Made by a program: the position numbers and the translations under genes. This document shows positions 6,399 through 14,647 of a stretch of 64,000 nucleotides of DNA, piece after piece. The DNA is from Marinimicrobium sp038419845 (GTDB lineage: Bacteria; Pseudomonadota; Gammaproteobacteria; Pseudomonadales; Cellvibrionaceae): contig NZ_JBCAQT010000017.1 in assembly GCF_038419845.1 (NCBI RefSeq), positions 1 through 64,000 of the forward strand, written 5' to 3'. Positions within the stretch are counted from its first letter, which is position 1, and each line of letters opens with the position of its first letter. The notes below the pieces were generated by a model that was given only the letters and a program-made list of their open reading frames with translations, did not search any database and had not been told where the DNA came from.

Positions 6399-8909
6399 GT
6401 GCAAACTCAATCCGTTCAGCTCGTTTCGAGCCAGTCGTTAAAAGCATTCTTCTGGCAGTTGCTGCTGGTGGTGCCTCTCGCCTCGTGCGGTGGGGGCGAT
6501 ACCAGCGACGATGACAGTGACACTGGAGACAATAAACCGCCGGCCACGGGTTCTCCCCCCGAGAACCGTTTTGCTCCCCATGAGACTGACCTTTACGCCT
6601 GGAGTCATAGCAATGCGGACGCGAACGGCGACAGTGCCGTTGGCGATGACCAGGTGCGCGCCTCGACCCACTACAGTGCCCGGGTAGAGTCAGCCTCCGA
6701 GCCAGACCGGCAACTGGACTCTTTCGTCTATATGACAGTTCCGCGTGGTGGTCGCGCCAAAGAGGGTTACGACCATGAGGATGGCGCCGAGTTTGCCGAC
6801 AGCGCGAACCTGACCATGAGTTGGACCAGCTTTCTGTACAACGACGATGCCTGGATTGAGCTGGAGCTGTTGAATGGCCAGACGATTGAGTCGATCGACC
6901 AGGTAACCATCCGGCCCACCACCCTGGATCTGGAGATGGAGCGGTTGGCCGAGGATCGCATCCGGGTCCGGGTGCCCTACGACCCCGAGGGACGGCGCTT
7001 CTCCGTGGAGTTTGAACCGGATCTTATGACCAGTTACAACAATCTCCAGGGCGACACCGGTAACTTGACGGAGGGCCCCGAGGGCGCACGGGTTCACACC
7101 GAGCCGCGCAATGCGTTGCTGGTTTTTGCCGAGCCTACTTTGTCTGACGCGCAGCAGCACGATTGGATCCCCGATGCCGACGATGGAGAGATCTATTATC
7201 CCGAAGCAGGAGAGGTGGATAACCTGAATTCTGTCGATGCCGACATTATTTATTTCAAACCCGGTACTTACTATTTTCCCTGGAATTACCATGCCGAGCT
7301 TCCCGGTCGGGTGCGCTGGGTATATCTGGCCCCCGGGGCCTACGTCAAAGGGGCATTGGAATTTTCCGGCTCTCGATCCGAATACAAAGTAACTGGTCAC
7401 GGGGTGTTATCGGGCGAGAAATATGTGTATGAAGCCGACACCAATACGGCCGGTGGCCACGAGGCCTACACCCATCGCTCTGACTCCCAGAGCGATTGCC
7501 ATGGCAGTTGTGTGAAAATGCTTCAGTTCTTATCAGGTAGCGGCAATCAGACTCTGACCATTCAGGGGGTGACCATCAACGAGCCGCCGTATCACTCCTT
7601 TGTGATCTACGGTGACACAGACAGCTTTCAGACGCGGGTGTCCGGCTACAAACAAATGGGTGCCTGGTATTGGCAGACCGATGGTATTGAGCTGTACGAC
7701 AACGGTCGGCTCAGTCACAGCTTCTTTCACGCCAACGACGATGTGTTCAAGCTGTATCACAGCAACCTGATGATCGATGATGTGGTGGTCTGGAAATCCG
7801 AGAACGGCCCCGTTTTTCAATGGGGCTGGCAACCCAGGAATATCGAAAACATCCATGTCCGCAATATCGACATTATTCACAATCGTCTGTACTGGAAAGA
7901 TCAGAAGCACAATACCTGCCTGATCAACTCCGCTCGGGCCTGGTGGGATACCGGCGCCGACAACACGGCTGATCCAGAGATGACCATCGCCAATATTCAT
8001 CTGGAAAACATCCGTTCCGAGGGCATGAATCTTTGCGCCATGCGCCTCTATGCACAATCCGACTGGAATTCGATTCATATTGACGGACTGGAGATTGACG
8101 CCTGGAACGACCTGCCGATCAGTGCTCAAGAGAGTCAGTTTGAAACTCTGTGGAACGAGACTCGTTCTGAATCCGTTACCGTAGGTGAAGGCGACAACGG
8201 CCTTCGTTTGACCAACTACATTGTGGACCGTCAGCCCGTCACCCGTGGCGCAGACAACTGGCGTGCCGATCAGTTGGGCCGTCTGAATTTCAGCAGCGAA
8301 CTGTCGGAGTCCTGGAGTGCCACGTCCGATCGCGAAGCCCAGTGCACCGCTCAGACCATTGAGCTGGATGTGCCCCAATCATTGGAGTCGGGCCAGAGCA
8401 CCGAGCTGATGGTCGGTGCCAGCTCGGGCCTGCCGGTGCGGCTATACCTGATCGGGGGCGATGGTGAAATCGAGGGTACGACCTTGACCGCGGGACACCA
8501 ATCCATTGCCCTGACTGTAGCCGCCGTGCAGGACGGTGACGGGACTTACTGTTCGGTCCGAACCACAGCGGAAGTGTCGGTAACCGGCGCCGACGGCGTC
8601 GCGCCGGGTCCGCGCTGGGTGGGGGCCTCCTGGGAAGGCTGGTCTCCGGGTAACCTGCCGATGGAGTGGGACGGCGACTCCGAGTATGTCGTCACCGTGA
8701 CCCTGGAGGCCGGAGATCACGCCCTCAAGTTTACCGATACCGAAGACTGGTCGGGAGACGACTGGGCCGACAGCACTGGTCTGACCGGTACCGCCACACT
8801 CACCACCGGCGTGGGCGCGAATATCACTTTTACCCTTGAGACCGGGGGTACCTACGAGATCCGGTTTGACCCCTACAGCCTGGATTACGCCATCACTCTG
8901 GTGGACTGA
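6399..8909 (+). CDS. GH49-family dextranase-like lipoprotein with C-terminal glucan-binding-like domain
   Basis: GH49 enzymes (dextranase, isopullulanase) cleave alpha-glucans, mainly endo-acting on alpha-1,6 links in dextran, using a right-handed beta-helix. This 836-residue protein has a lipobox (LASC, Cys30) and a low-complexity Asp/Ser/Gly spacer. A beta-sandwich/beta-helix catalytic region follows at about residues 55-640. The motifs QTDGIELY and HANDDVFKLYHSN place Asp428, Asp447 and Asp448 with the 19+1 spacing recalled for the three catalytic Asp of fungal Dex49A. Residues about 735-836 form an appended domain (WVGASWEGWSPG...) resembling SusE/F-type starch-binding modules. The GTG start has AAGAGGG upstream. 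It probably acts at the cell surface as the entry enzyme of the locus. Confidence 0.8.
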   Translation: MQTQSVQLVSSQSLKAFFWQLLLVVPLASCGGGDTSDDDSDTGDNKPPATGSPPENRFAPHETDLYAWSHSNADANGDSAVGDDQVRASTHYSARVESASEPDRQLDSFVYMTVPRGGRAKEGYDHEDGAEFADSANLTMSWTSFLYNDDAWIELELLNGQTIESIDQVTIRPTTLDLEMERLAEDRIRVRVPYDPEGRRFSVEFEPDLMTSYNNLQGDTGNLTEGPEGARVHTEPRNALLVFAEPTLSDAQQHDWIPDADDGEIYYPEAGEVDNLNSVDADIIYFKPGTYYFPWNYHAELPGRVRWVYLAPGAYVKGALEFSGSRSEYKVTGHGVLSGEKYVYEADTNTAGGHEAYTHRSDSQSDCHGSCVKMLQFLSGSGNQTLTIQGVTINEPPYHSFVIYGDTDSFQTRVSGYKQMGAWYWQTDGIELYDNGRLSHSFFHANDDVFKLYHSNLMIDDVVVWKSENGPVFQWGWQPRNIENIHVRNIDIIHNRLYWKDQKHNTCLINSARAWWDTGADNTADPEMTIANIHLENIRSEGMNLCAMRLYAQSDWNSIHIDGLEIDAWNDLPISAQESQFETLWNETRSESVTVGEGDNGLRLTNYIVDRQPVTRGADNWRADQLGRLNFSSELSESWSATSDREAQCTAQTIELDVPQSLESGQSTELMVGASSGLPVRLYLIGGDGEIEGTTLTAGHQSIALTVAAVQDGDGTYCSVRTTAEVSVTGADGVAPGPRWVGASWEGWSPGNLPMEWDGDSEYVVTVTLEAGDHALKFTDTEDWSGDDWADSTGLTGTATLTTGVGANITFTLETGGTYEIRFDPYSLDYAITLVD

Positions 8910-8989
8910 ACCGCCTCGCTGTGCTCCGCACGCGGAGCGCAGCCGCTGACTGACTTCATTACTTAACTGATATTCCTGTTGGAGGATTC

Positions 8990-11578
8990 GTGTTGAAATC
9001 CCTTTTTGTGGCGGGCTGTGCCCTGTCACTGTCGGCGTGCTTTACCCAGGGAACCAGCGAGAGAGTCGACGATACCGGCTCGACCGGGCGCTCGGCTGAA
9101 ATACACTACCAGCCCTATTCACTGGATCCTGAAGGGCGCACTGAAACCGTCACGATTGAATCGACGGATGACCATTCGGGGGAGCGCCGCTTTACCCTAG
9201 AGTCCACCCAGTTTCAGCGTGACGATATGCCTCGCGAGCGAACTTTTTCAGAGTCCGTCGGCGCGTTGCATGTCGAAACGGGAAGCGTGCTGTTCGATGG
9301 CCTGTTTGCCATGGCGATGGACGATCTGAAACTGCTCAGTGTCGATGCCATTCGCGACGCTCAATACAACCAGGGTAACGAAATCGACTGCCAGTGCTTC
9401 CAGACCGGGGAGAAATGGCACTACGTCTGGACCCGCGACCTGGCGTATGCCGCGGATCTGTCCCTGGCCATGATCGATCCGCAACGGACGATCAATTCGT
9501 TGCGCTTCAAAACCAGCAACTTCCGCCCTGAAGCGACCGTGCCGGAACATCTTCCCAAAGACAGCCGTCAGATCATTCAGGATACCGGCTCCGGTGGCAG
9601 CTGGGCGGTGAGTACCGACCGGGTGTCCTGGGCGCTGGCGGCCGATCGGGTCATGCACCAGTTGTCGGGGGATGAGAGTAGGGCGTTTGAGCGTGAGACC
9701 TATGCCAGCTTGCGCGGAACCATTGAAGCCGACCGTCGCGTGGCTTTCGACCCGCAGGATGGGCTCTATGGCGGTGAGCAGTCCTACCTGGACTGGCGGG
9801 TGCAGACCTATGCGCCCTGGATCACCAACAACCTGAGCCGGATGGCCGAGAGCAAAGCGCTGTCGACCAACGTCATGCACTACCGGGCAATTCTGCTGGC
9901 GGCGACGCTTTCCGAAAAACGAGGCGAGAGCGCACTGGCCGACCGCTATCACCAGTGGGCCTCGGACCTGAAGCAGCGGATCAATCAGCGTTTCTGGCTG
10001 GAAGAGGAAGGGCTGTATGCCAGCTTGACCGGGCCCAATGAGGTGCCGGTGGTTACTCGCAAATACGACATGCTGGGCACCGCTCTGGCCATCCTGTATG
10101 GCGTTGCCGACGAGGCGCAGGCGACGGCGGCCATGAACCACTACCCGCATGCGCCTTTCGGTGTTCCGGTGTATTACCCCCAGCAACCCAACCAGCGCGT
10201 GTATCACAACCGTGGCATCTGGCCGTTCGTCACCGCCTATGGACTCAAGGCCGGTGCGTCGGTGAACAACTACAAGGTCGTCGACAATGCGGTGAACTCT
10301 TTGATGCGGGGGGCGGCGCTGAACGTTTCCAATATGGAGAACCTGGAATGGTTGACCGCCAAACCCTGGTATGACGATGGACCCGTGATCAATTCCCGTC
10401 GGCAGCTCTGGTCCGTGGCCGGTTACCTCGCGATGGTAATGGAAACCGTATTCGGCTATCAGGTAGAGGCCGATGGTATACGGGTTGCACCATTTCTGAC
10501 GGTGGAAACCCGGCGCCGACTGGGGGACCAATCTTCGGCCTGGCTGCGCTCGGTGGACTACCGCGGTAAATCTATTGCCATTGAGTTGTTGCTGCCCGAC
10601 AACGTCGACGGCGATGGGTATTTTCCGGTGGACAGCGTCCGGCTCAATGGCGATCCCACCGACGGAAGCATCACAGAGGAGATGCTCGCAGAGGATAATC
10701 ACATTCAGGTGAGATTCGCGGGCCGGGCCAAGAACGACAGTCGTCTGACGACAGTTCCGACAGTGGACCCTCTCAGTCATATCGAGCCCGCGGTGTTCTC
10801 ACCCGAAACTCCGACCCTTGAGGCTGTTGAAGTCGAAGGACAGTCGCTGGTGGTGCGCATATCGGATGAGGCCAATATCGGTGTTGATGCCTCAATCCAC
10901 TACAACCTGTATCGCAATGACCAACAAGTGGCCAGCGAACTGGAGCAGCTCCAGTGGATCGACCGATCTGACCGGGTGCTGGAGCGCCGCCAGTGCTATG
11001 CCGTCGAAGCCGTCTATGGTGAAAGCGGCCACCGCTCTCACCTGTCCGAACCGGTGTGTCATAACGGTAAGGGGGCTCAAGAGATTTCCGTGCAGGATGA
11101 GCGTGTCGAGTCCAACCGGTCGGTCACTTCGGCCTCGGCGAAACTGGGCGCTCCGACATTGAGCGAATGGGGCAAAGAAGGTGACTCCTTGTCGGTCAGC
11201 GGACTGGCTGTTGAGCGTGCCGGACATTATGTCGTGCGTCTGCGCTACAACAACCGCCAGCACACCATCGACTCCGGCGTCACCAATGCCATCAAACAGG
11301 TAGTCATTCGCGACGCTGAGGGTGAGGAAGTCGCGCGGCGTATTGTCCAGATGCCCAATGTGGAAGATCGCGACGGCCGGTATCCTTTGCGCCGCTCAAC
11401 GGAAGTGGAGGTGTCACTGCAGCCGGGCGAATACCAGCTTCAGTTGGAAGACTACTTCAATATGAGCTATCTCTCCTCCAACCGCACCTACGGCGCCAGC
11501 GGCGGTCAGGACGGTCCCGTCAACCGCGCCAGCATCGCCGCCTTTGAGCTGATCTATCTCGGCGAGAGGGAAGAGTGA
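8990..11578 (+). CDS. Six-hairpin (alpha/alpha)6 glycosidase lipoprotein, GH15-like
   Basis: The 862-residue protein has a lipobox (SLSAC, Cys17). An (alpha/alpha)6-barrel-like region covers about residues 90-520, with WHYVWTRDLAYAADLS resembling the Y-x-WTRD signature of GH15 glucoamylases/glucodextranases. Other conserved-looking stretches are GIWPFVTAYG and NMENLEWLTAKPWYDDGP. C-terminal to the barrel lie a fibronectin-III-like segment (about 600-695) and a jelly-roll CBM-like domain (about 715-860). Within the locus it would release glucose or short oligosaccharides from products of the GH49 enzyme; that is inference. The GTG start has GGAGG five bases upstream. It lies 80 bases after the GH49 gene and has no promoter copy of its own, so it is likely cotranscribed. 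Confidence 0.62.
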   Translation: MLKSLFVAGCALSLSACFTQGTSERVDDTGSTGRSAEIHYQPYSLDPEGRTETVTIESTDDHSGERRFTLESTQFQRDDMPRERTFSESVGALHVETGSVLFDGLFAMAMDDLKLLSVDAIRDAQYNQGNEIDCQCFQTGEKWHYVWTRDLAYAADLSLAMIDPQRTINSLRFKTSNFRPEATVPEHLPKDSRQIIQDTGSGGSWAVSTDRVSWALAADRVMHQLSGDESRAFERETYASLRGTIEADRRVAFDPQDGLYGGEQSYLDWRVQTYAPWITNNLSRMAESKALSTNVMHYRAILLAATLSEKRGESALADRYHQWASDLKQRINQRFWLEEEGLYASLTGPNEVPVVTRKYDMLGTALAILYGVADEAQATAAMNHYPHAPFGVPVYYPQQPNQRVYHNRGIWPFVTAYGLKAGASVNNYKVVDNAVNSLMRGAALNVSNMENLEWLTAKPWYDDGPVINSRRQLWSVAGYLAMVMETVFGYQVEADGIRVAPFLTVETRRRLGDQSSAWLRSVDYRGKSIAIELLLPDNVDGDGYFPVDSVRLNGDPTDGSITEEMLAEDNHIQVRFAGRAKNDSRLTTVPTVDPLSHIEPAVFSPETPTLEAVEVEGQSLVVRISDEANIGVDASIHYNLYRNDQQVASELEQLQWIDRSDRVLERRQCYAVEAVYGESGHRSHLSEPVCHNGKGAQEISVQDERVESNRSVTSASAKLGAPTLSEWGKEGDSLSVSGLAVERAGHYVVRLRYNNRQHTIDSGVTNAIKQVVIRDAEGEEVARRIVQMPNVEDRDGRYPLRRSTEVEVSLQPGEYQLQLEDYFNMSYLSSNRTYGASGGQDGPVNRASIAAFELIYLGEREE

Positions 11579-11589
11579 AATTAACGGAG

Positions 11590-11619
11590 GGGGAGTGGTT
11601 TTCACGGGGCTGTGCGTCT
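11590..11619 (+). promoter_or_regulatory. Putative ECF-sigma promoter copy 4, before TonB receptor 1
   Basis: GGGGAGTGG at 11590-11598, 16 bases, CGTCT at 11615-11619. Both blocks are identical to copies 1 and 2, although the -35 core reads GGTTT here. The receptor start is 98 bases downstream. The leader holds a 7-base stem (TCGGGAA with TTCCCGA, 11631-11650). Confidence 0.72.
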
Positions 11620-11716
11620 CAACTACAGCATCGGGAAAATCACTTCCCGAGCCTACCCCGCCTGGTTCTGCGTTTAAGCGGAGCGTCAGGCTAAATAATA
11701 AATCAGGAGAGGTATT

Positions 11717-14470
11717 GTGACTGCAACCTATTACACCCGTCGTTCATTTCCGGGATTCAAATTGAAAGCCTTGAGTGCCACCATGCTGTTCAGTTTGGGC
11801 GCCCTGTCTTCCCAGGCGCAAATGGCAGCCGATGAAGAGCCCATGCTGGAGGAAGTCGTTGTCAAAGGCATTCGCGCCAGTATGGAATCCGCGTCGGAGT
11901 TAAAGCGCAACGCATCAACGGTGGTCGATGCCATTACCGCCGAGGACGTGGGCAAATTTCCCGATCCCAACGTGGCTGAAGCGCTGCAGCGTGTGACCGG
12001 CGTACAGATCAGCCGGGACCGGGGTGGCGAAGGTCGTTGGGTATCCATTCGCGGATTGAGCAGCCAGTACAACATGACGTTGCTCAACGGTCGGACACTG
12101 GCAACCGACAACGCGGGCCGCGATTTCAGCTTCGATGTCATGCCTTCGGAAGCCATTTCCGGGGCTGAAGTGTACAAAACCAGCATGGCGTCCTTGCCGG
12201 AAGGCAGTATCGGAGGTCTGGTCAACCTGACCACGGCCAAGCCCCTCGATAATCCCGGCCTGCGCGCTTCAGGGTCCGCCGGGGCCTTTTACGATGGTGC
12301 AACTGAAGACTGGACCGGCCAGTACTCCGGCGTGCTCAGCAATACCTTTCTGGATGACACAGTGGGTGCATCCGTTGGCGTCTCCTATTACAAACGAAAC
12401 TGGCAGGCCGATACCTTCGAGAGCTTTACGTCCAGCACTGAGGCGGTCGATGCCAATGGCGATGGTCTCAAAGAAGAAGCCGTCGATGGTCGAGGCATTT
12501 TTCCGGGCATCATCTCCTACCAGAAAAAGTTCGGCGAGCGTGAGCGCCTCGGGTTTACCGGCGCCCTGCAGTTCCGTCCCAGTGATAATTTCGAAACAAC
12601 GCTGGATGCCTTTTACTCCAACTACAAAACACCGGAGTCTTCTTACTCGTATAACGTCAACTTCTACAGCAACGACGGCTGGGATCGTTTTGAGAACTAC
12701 GAGTTGGAACCCTACAATGGCGACGAAGTGGACCGGTGGCTGATCAGCTCGTTTGATCTCACCAACATACCGCTGGAAATCGGCACCGACACCAAGGCAC
12801 GCGAAGCGGAAACCTACATGGTCGGCTGGAACTCCATCTGGAATGTTCGCGACGACCTGGAGTTGACCTTCGATATCGCCTATTCGGAAGCCGATCGTCC
12901 CATCAATGGTACCGAATACTACACGGTAGCCGGGGTGAACGGTGGCAATTTCAGCTTTGAGGCAACGCCTGAAGTCCCGACCGTCACCTGCGTTCTGGAC
13001 GATGGTCGGAATTGTTTGGATGTGACCAACGATGAAATCGGCCTGCACTTCATGGAGCCGAAGGGCGAGAGTGTCAACGATAAAGCCTTGTCGGTCCGTT
13101 TTGACGGTGACTACCGTCTCGACAGTGTGGACTTCGTCGAGTCGATTGAATTTGGTCTGACCTACTCCGGCCGTGAAAAAGACAAGGTGAACTGGCGTCC
13201 GGACAATGCCTGCGCTTATTGTGGCTTCGGCGATACCCTGGGAGAGGTCGGTGTCGATGCCGTGGTTCCCTTCCCGGGTGAATACGAATACGACAGTGGT
13301 TTTGACTCCTGGCCCGCGCTGGATCCGATCCAGTTGTTCCAGGCGGCGAGGCTGCATCGCGGAGACGAGTTTTTCCGTTCCAATATTCTCGCCCAGCCGG
13401 AGCTTCGTTCCTCATCTGTGATTGAAGAGGACGTCAGTGGAGGCTATGTCCAGGCCAACTTCGCCGGTGACCGCTGGTCCGGTAATGTCGGTGGTCGCTG
13501 GGTGCACACGGAGACCCTGTCCATGGGGCACTCCCAGCAGCTGTTGGAGCTTCAGGAAATTCCGGACAGCACCAACTGGAACGCGGAATTCACCGAAGTG
13601 GTACCGGTGAGCGAGTCGAATTCTTACGATAACTTTCTGCCTTCCGCCAACTTCACCTACGACTTGAGCGAAGAGTATCTGATACGGGCCGCCGCGTCCC
13701 GTTCCATTACCCGGCCAACCATTTCGCAGCTGGGGCCCGATGTCAATTGGGAAGTGAACAGCCCACCGCCCCGGGTCAATCGCAACGGCAACCCCGAGCT
13801 CGAGCCCTTTGTGGCCGACTCACTTGACCTGTCGCTGGAGTGGTACGGTGGCGGTGGCAGCTCGGCGGCGGTTGCCCTTTTCTACAAGGATATCGGTGGT
13901 CTGATCACCAGCGAACAATTTGGCGATGAGTTCCAGGTGCGCGTGGTTGATGAAGACGGCAATGCATCGGATGAAGATCTGGACTTCGAGGTCACGGCAC
14001 CGGTGAACGGTGACAGCGCCAGGGTCTTCGGCTCAGAACTGGCCTACCAGTACCTGTTCGATAACGGCTTCGGGGTCATGGCGAACTTTACCTGGGTGGA
14101 TAGTGAGGCAGAGCTGACGGTAGATGGTGAGAAGATCGATACCGAGCTCAGTGGCGTCTCGGAATACACCTACAACCTCGCTGGTATCTATGAGCGTGGT
14201 CCGATCAGTAGCCGTCTGGCCTGGAGCTACCGGGACGCGTTCACCGCCTGTAACACCTGCGCGCCGGGTGGCCGCCCGACGACAACCAAGGAGTTCGGCT
14301 CGTTGGACTTCAGCGCCAGCTACGAGATTACCGACAACCTATCGGTATATCTGGAAGGGCAGAACCTGCTGGAGGAGGATAACCACACCTACAGCCAGGA
14401 CGTGCGCATTACCCAGTACTACGAGGCGTACAGTCGTCGCTTCGAACTCGGCGTCCGGGCCAGCTTCTAG
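11717..14470 (+). CDS. TonB-dependent carbohydrate receptor (no STN domain)
   Basis: The 917-residue outer-membrane transporter is of the Xanthomonas/Caulobacter carbohydrate type. It has a signal peptide (cleavage near SSQAQ, about residue 35), a TonB-box-like EEVVVKGIRASM, a plug domain (about 50-180: DPNVAEALQRVTGVQISRD, SIRGLSSQYNMTLLNG) and a 22-strand-type barrel ending YSRRFELGVRASF with terminal Phe. Cysteine pairs occur at CAYC, CNTC and CVLDDGRNC in predicted loops. It would import oligosaccharides made by the GH49 and six-hairpin enzymes. It is a close paralogue of the next gene but lacks the signalling extension. The GTG start has GGAGAGG upstream. Confidence 0.85.
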   Translation: MTATYYTRRSFPGFKLKALSATMLFSLGALSSQAQMAADEEPMLEEVVVKGIRASMESASELKRNASTVVDAITAEDVGKFPDPNVAEALQRVTGVQISRDRGGEGRWVSIRGLSSQYNMTLLNGRTLATDNAGRDFSFDVMPSEAISGAEVYKTSMASLPEGSIGGLVNLTTAKPLDNPGLRASGSAGAFYDGATEDWTGQYSGVLSNTFLDDTVGASVGVSYYKRNWQADTFESFTSSTEAVDANGDGLKEEAVDGRGIFPGIISYQKKFGERERLGFTGALQFRPSDNFETTLDAFYSNYKTPESSYSYNVNFYSNDGWDRFENYELEPYNGDEVDRWLISSFDLTNIPLEIGTDTKAREAETYMVGWNSIWNVRDDLELTFDIAYSEADRPINGTEYYTVAGVNGGNFSFEATPEVPTVTCVLDDGRNCLDVTNDEIGLHFMEPKGESVNDKALSVRFDGDYRLDSVDFVESIEFGLTYSGREKDKVNWRPDNACAYCGFGDTLGEVGVDAVVPFPGEYEYDSGFDSWPALDPIQLFQAARLHRGDEFFRSNILAQPELRSSSVIEEDVSGGYVQANFAGDRWSGNVGGRWVHTETLSMGHSQQLLELQEIPDSTNWNAEFTEVVPVSESNSYDNFLPSANFTYDLSEEYLIRAAASRSITRPTISQLGPDVNWEVNSPPPRVNRNGNPELEPFVADSLDLSLEWYGGGGSSAAVALFYKDIGGLITSEQFGDEFQVRVVDEDGNASDEDLDFEVTAPVNGDSARVFGSELAYQYLFDNGFGVMANFTWVDSEAELTVDGEKIDTELSGVSEYTYNLAGIYERGPISSRLAWSYRDAFTACNTCAPGGRPTTTKEFGSLDFSASYEITDNLSVYLEGQNLLEEDNHTYSQDVRITQYYEAYSRRFELGVRASF

Positions 14471-14494
14471 AGTTAGACCTGGTTGAGCGACAGG

Positions 14495-14526
14495 GCCCGG
14501 CCTCCCGATGCGGGAGTCCGGGTTTT
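14495..14526 (+). terminator. Intrinsic terminator after TonB receptor 1
   Basis: A GC-rich hairpin (CCCGGCCTCCCG-AT-GCGGGAGTCCGGG) followed by TTTT lies 25 bases after the receptor stop. Receptor 2 is therefore probably transcribed separately. Confidence 0.7.
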
Positions 14527-14647
14527 GTCGTTGCACCCAGCCCGTTGTCAGAGGGGGTAGCCAATCGCTCTCACTGTGGATTTGCGTTATAGTGAAACCT
14601 GAACGAAACAATAATGATAGTCGCTAAGACTTCAACGGTTTGGTTTC

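Noticed and set aside
9248..10780. 510-codon frame on the minus strand inside the six-hairpin glycosidase gene
   Set aside because: It is the antisense shadow of a clearly coding gene with signal peptide and domain motifs; the reverse translation shows no recognisable protein.
14540..14600. A sixth ECF promoter copy before TonB receptor 2
   Set aside because: GGGGGTAGC is present, but there is no CGTC block at 16-base spacing; the only -10-like element is a sigma-70-type TATAGT.
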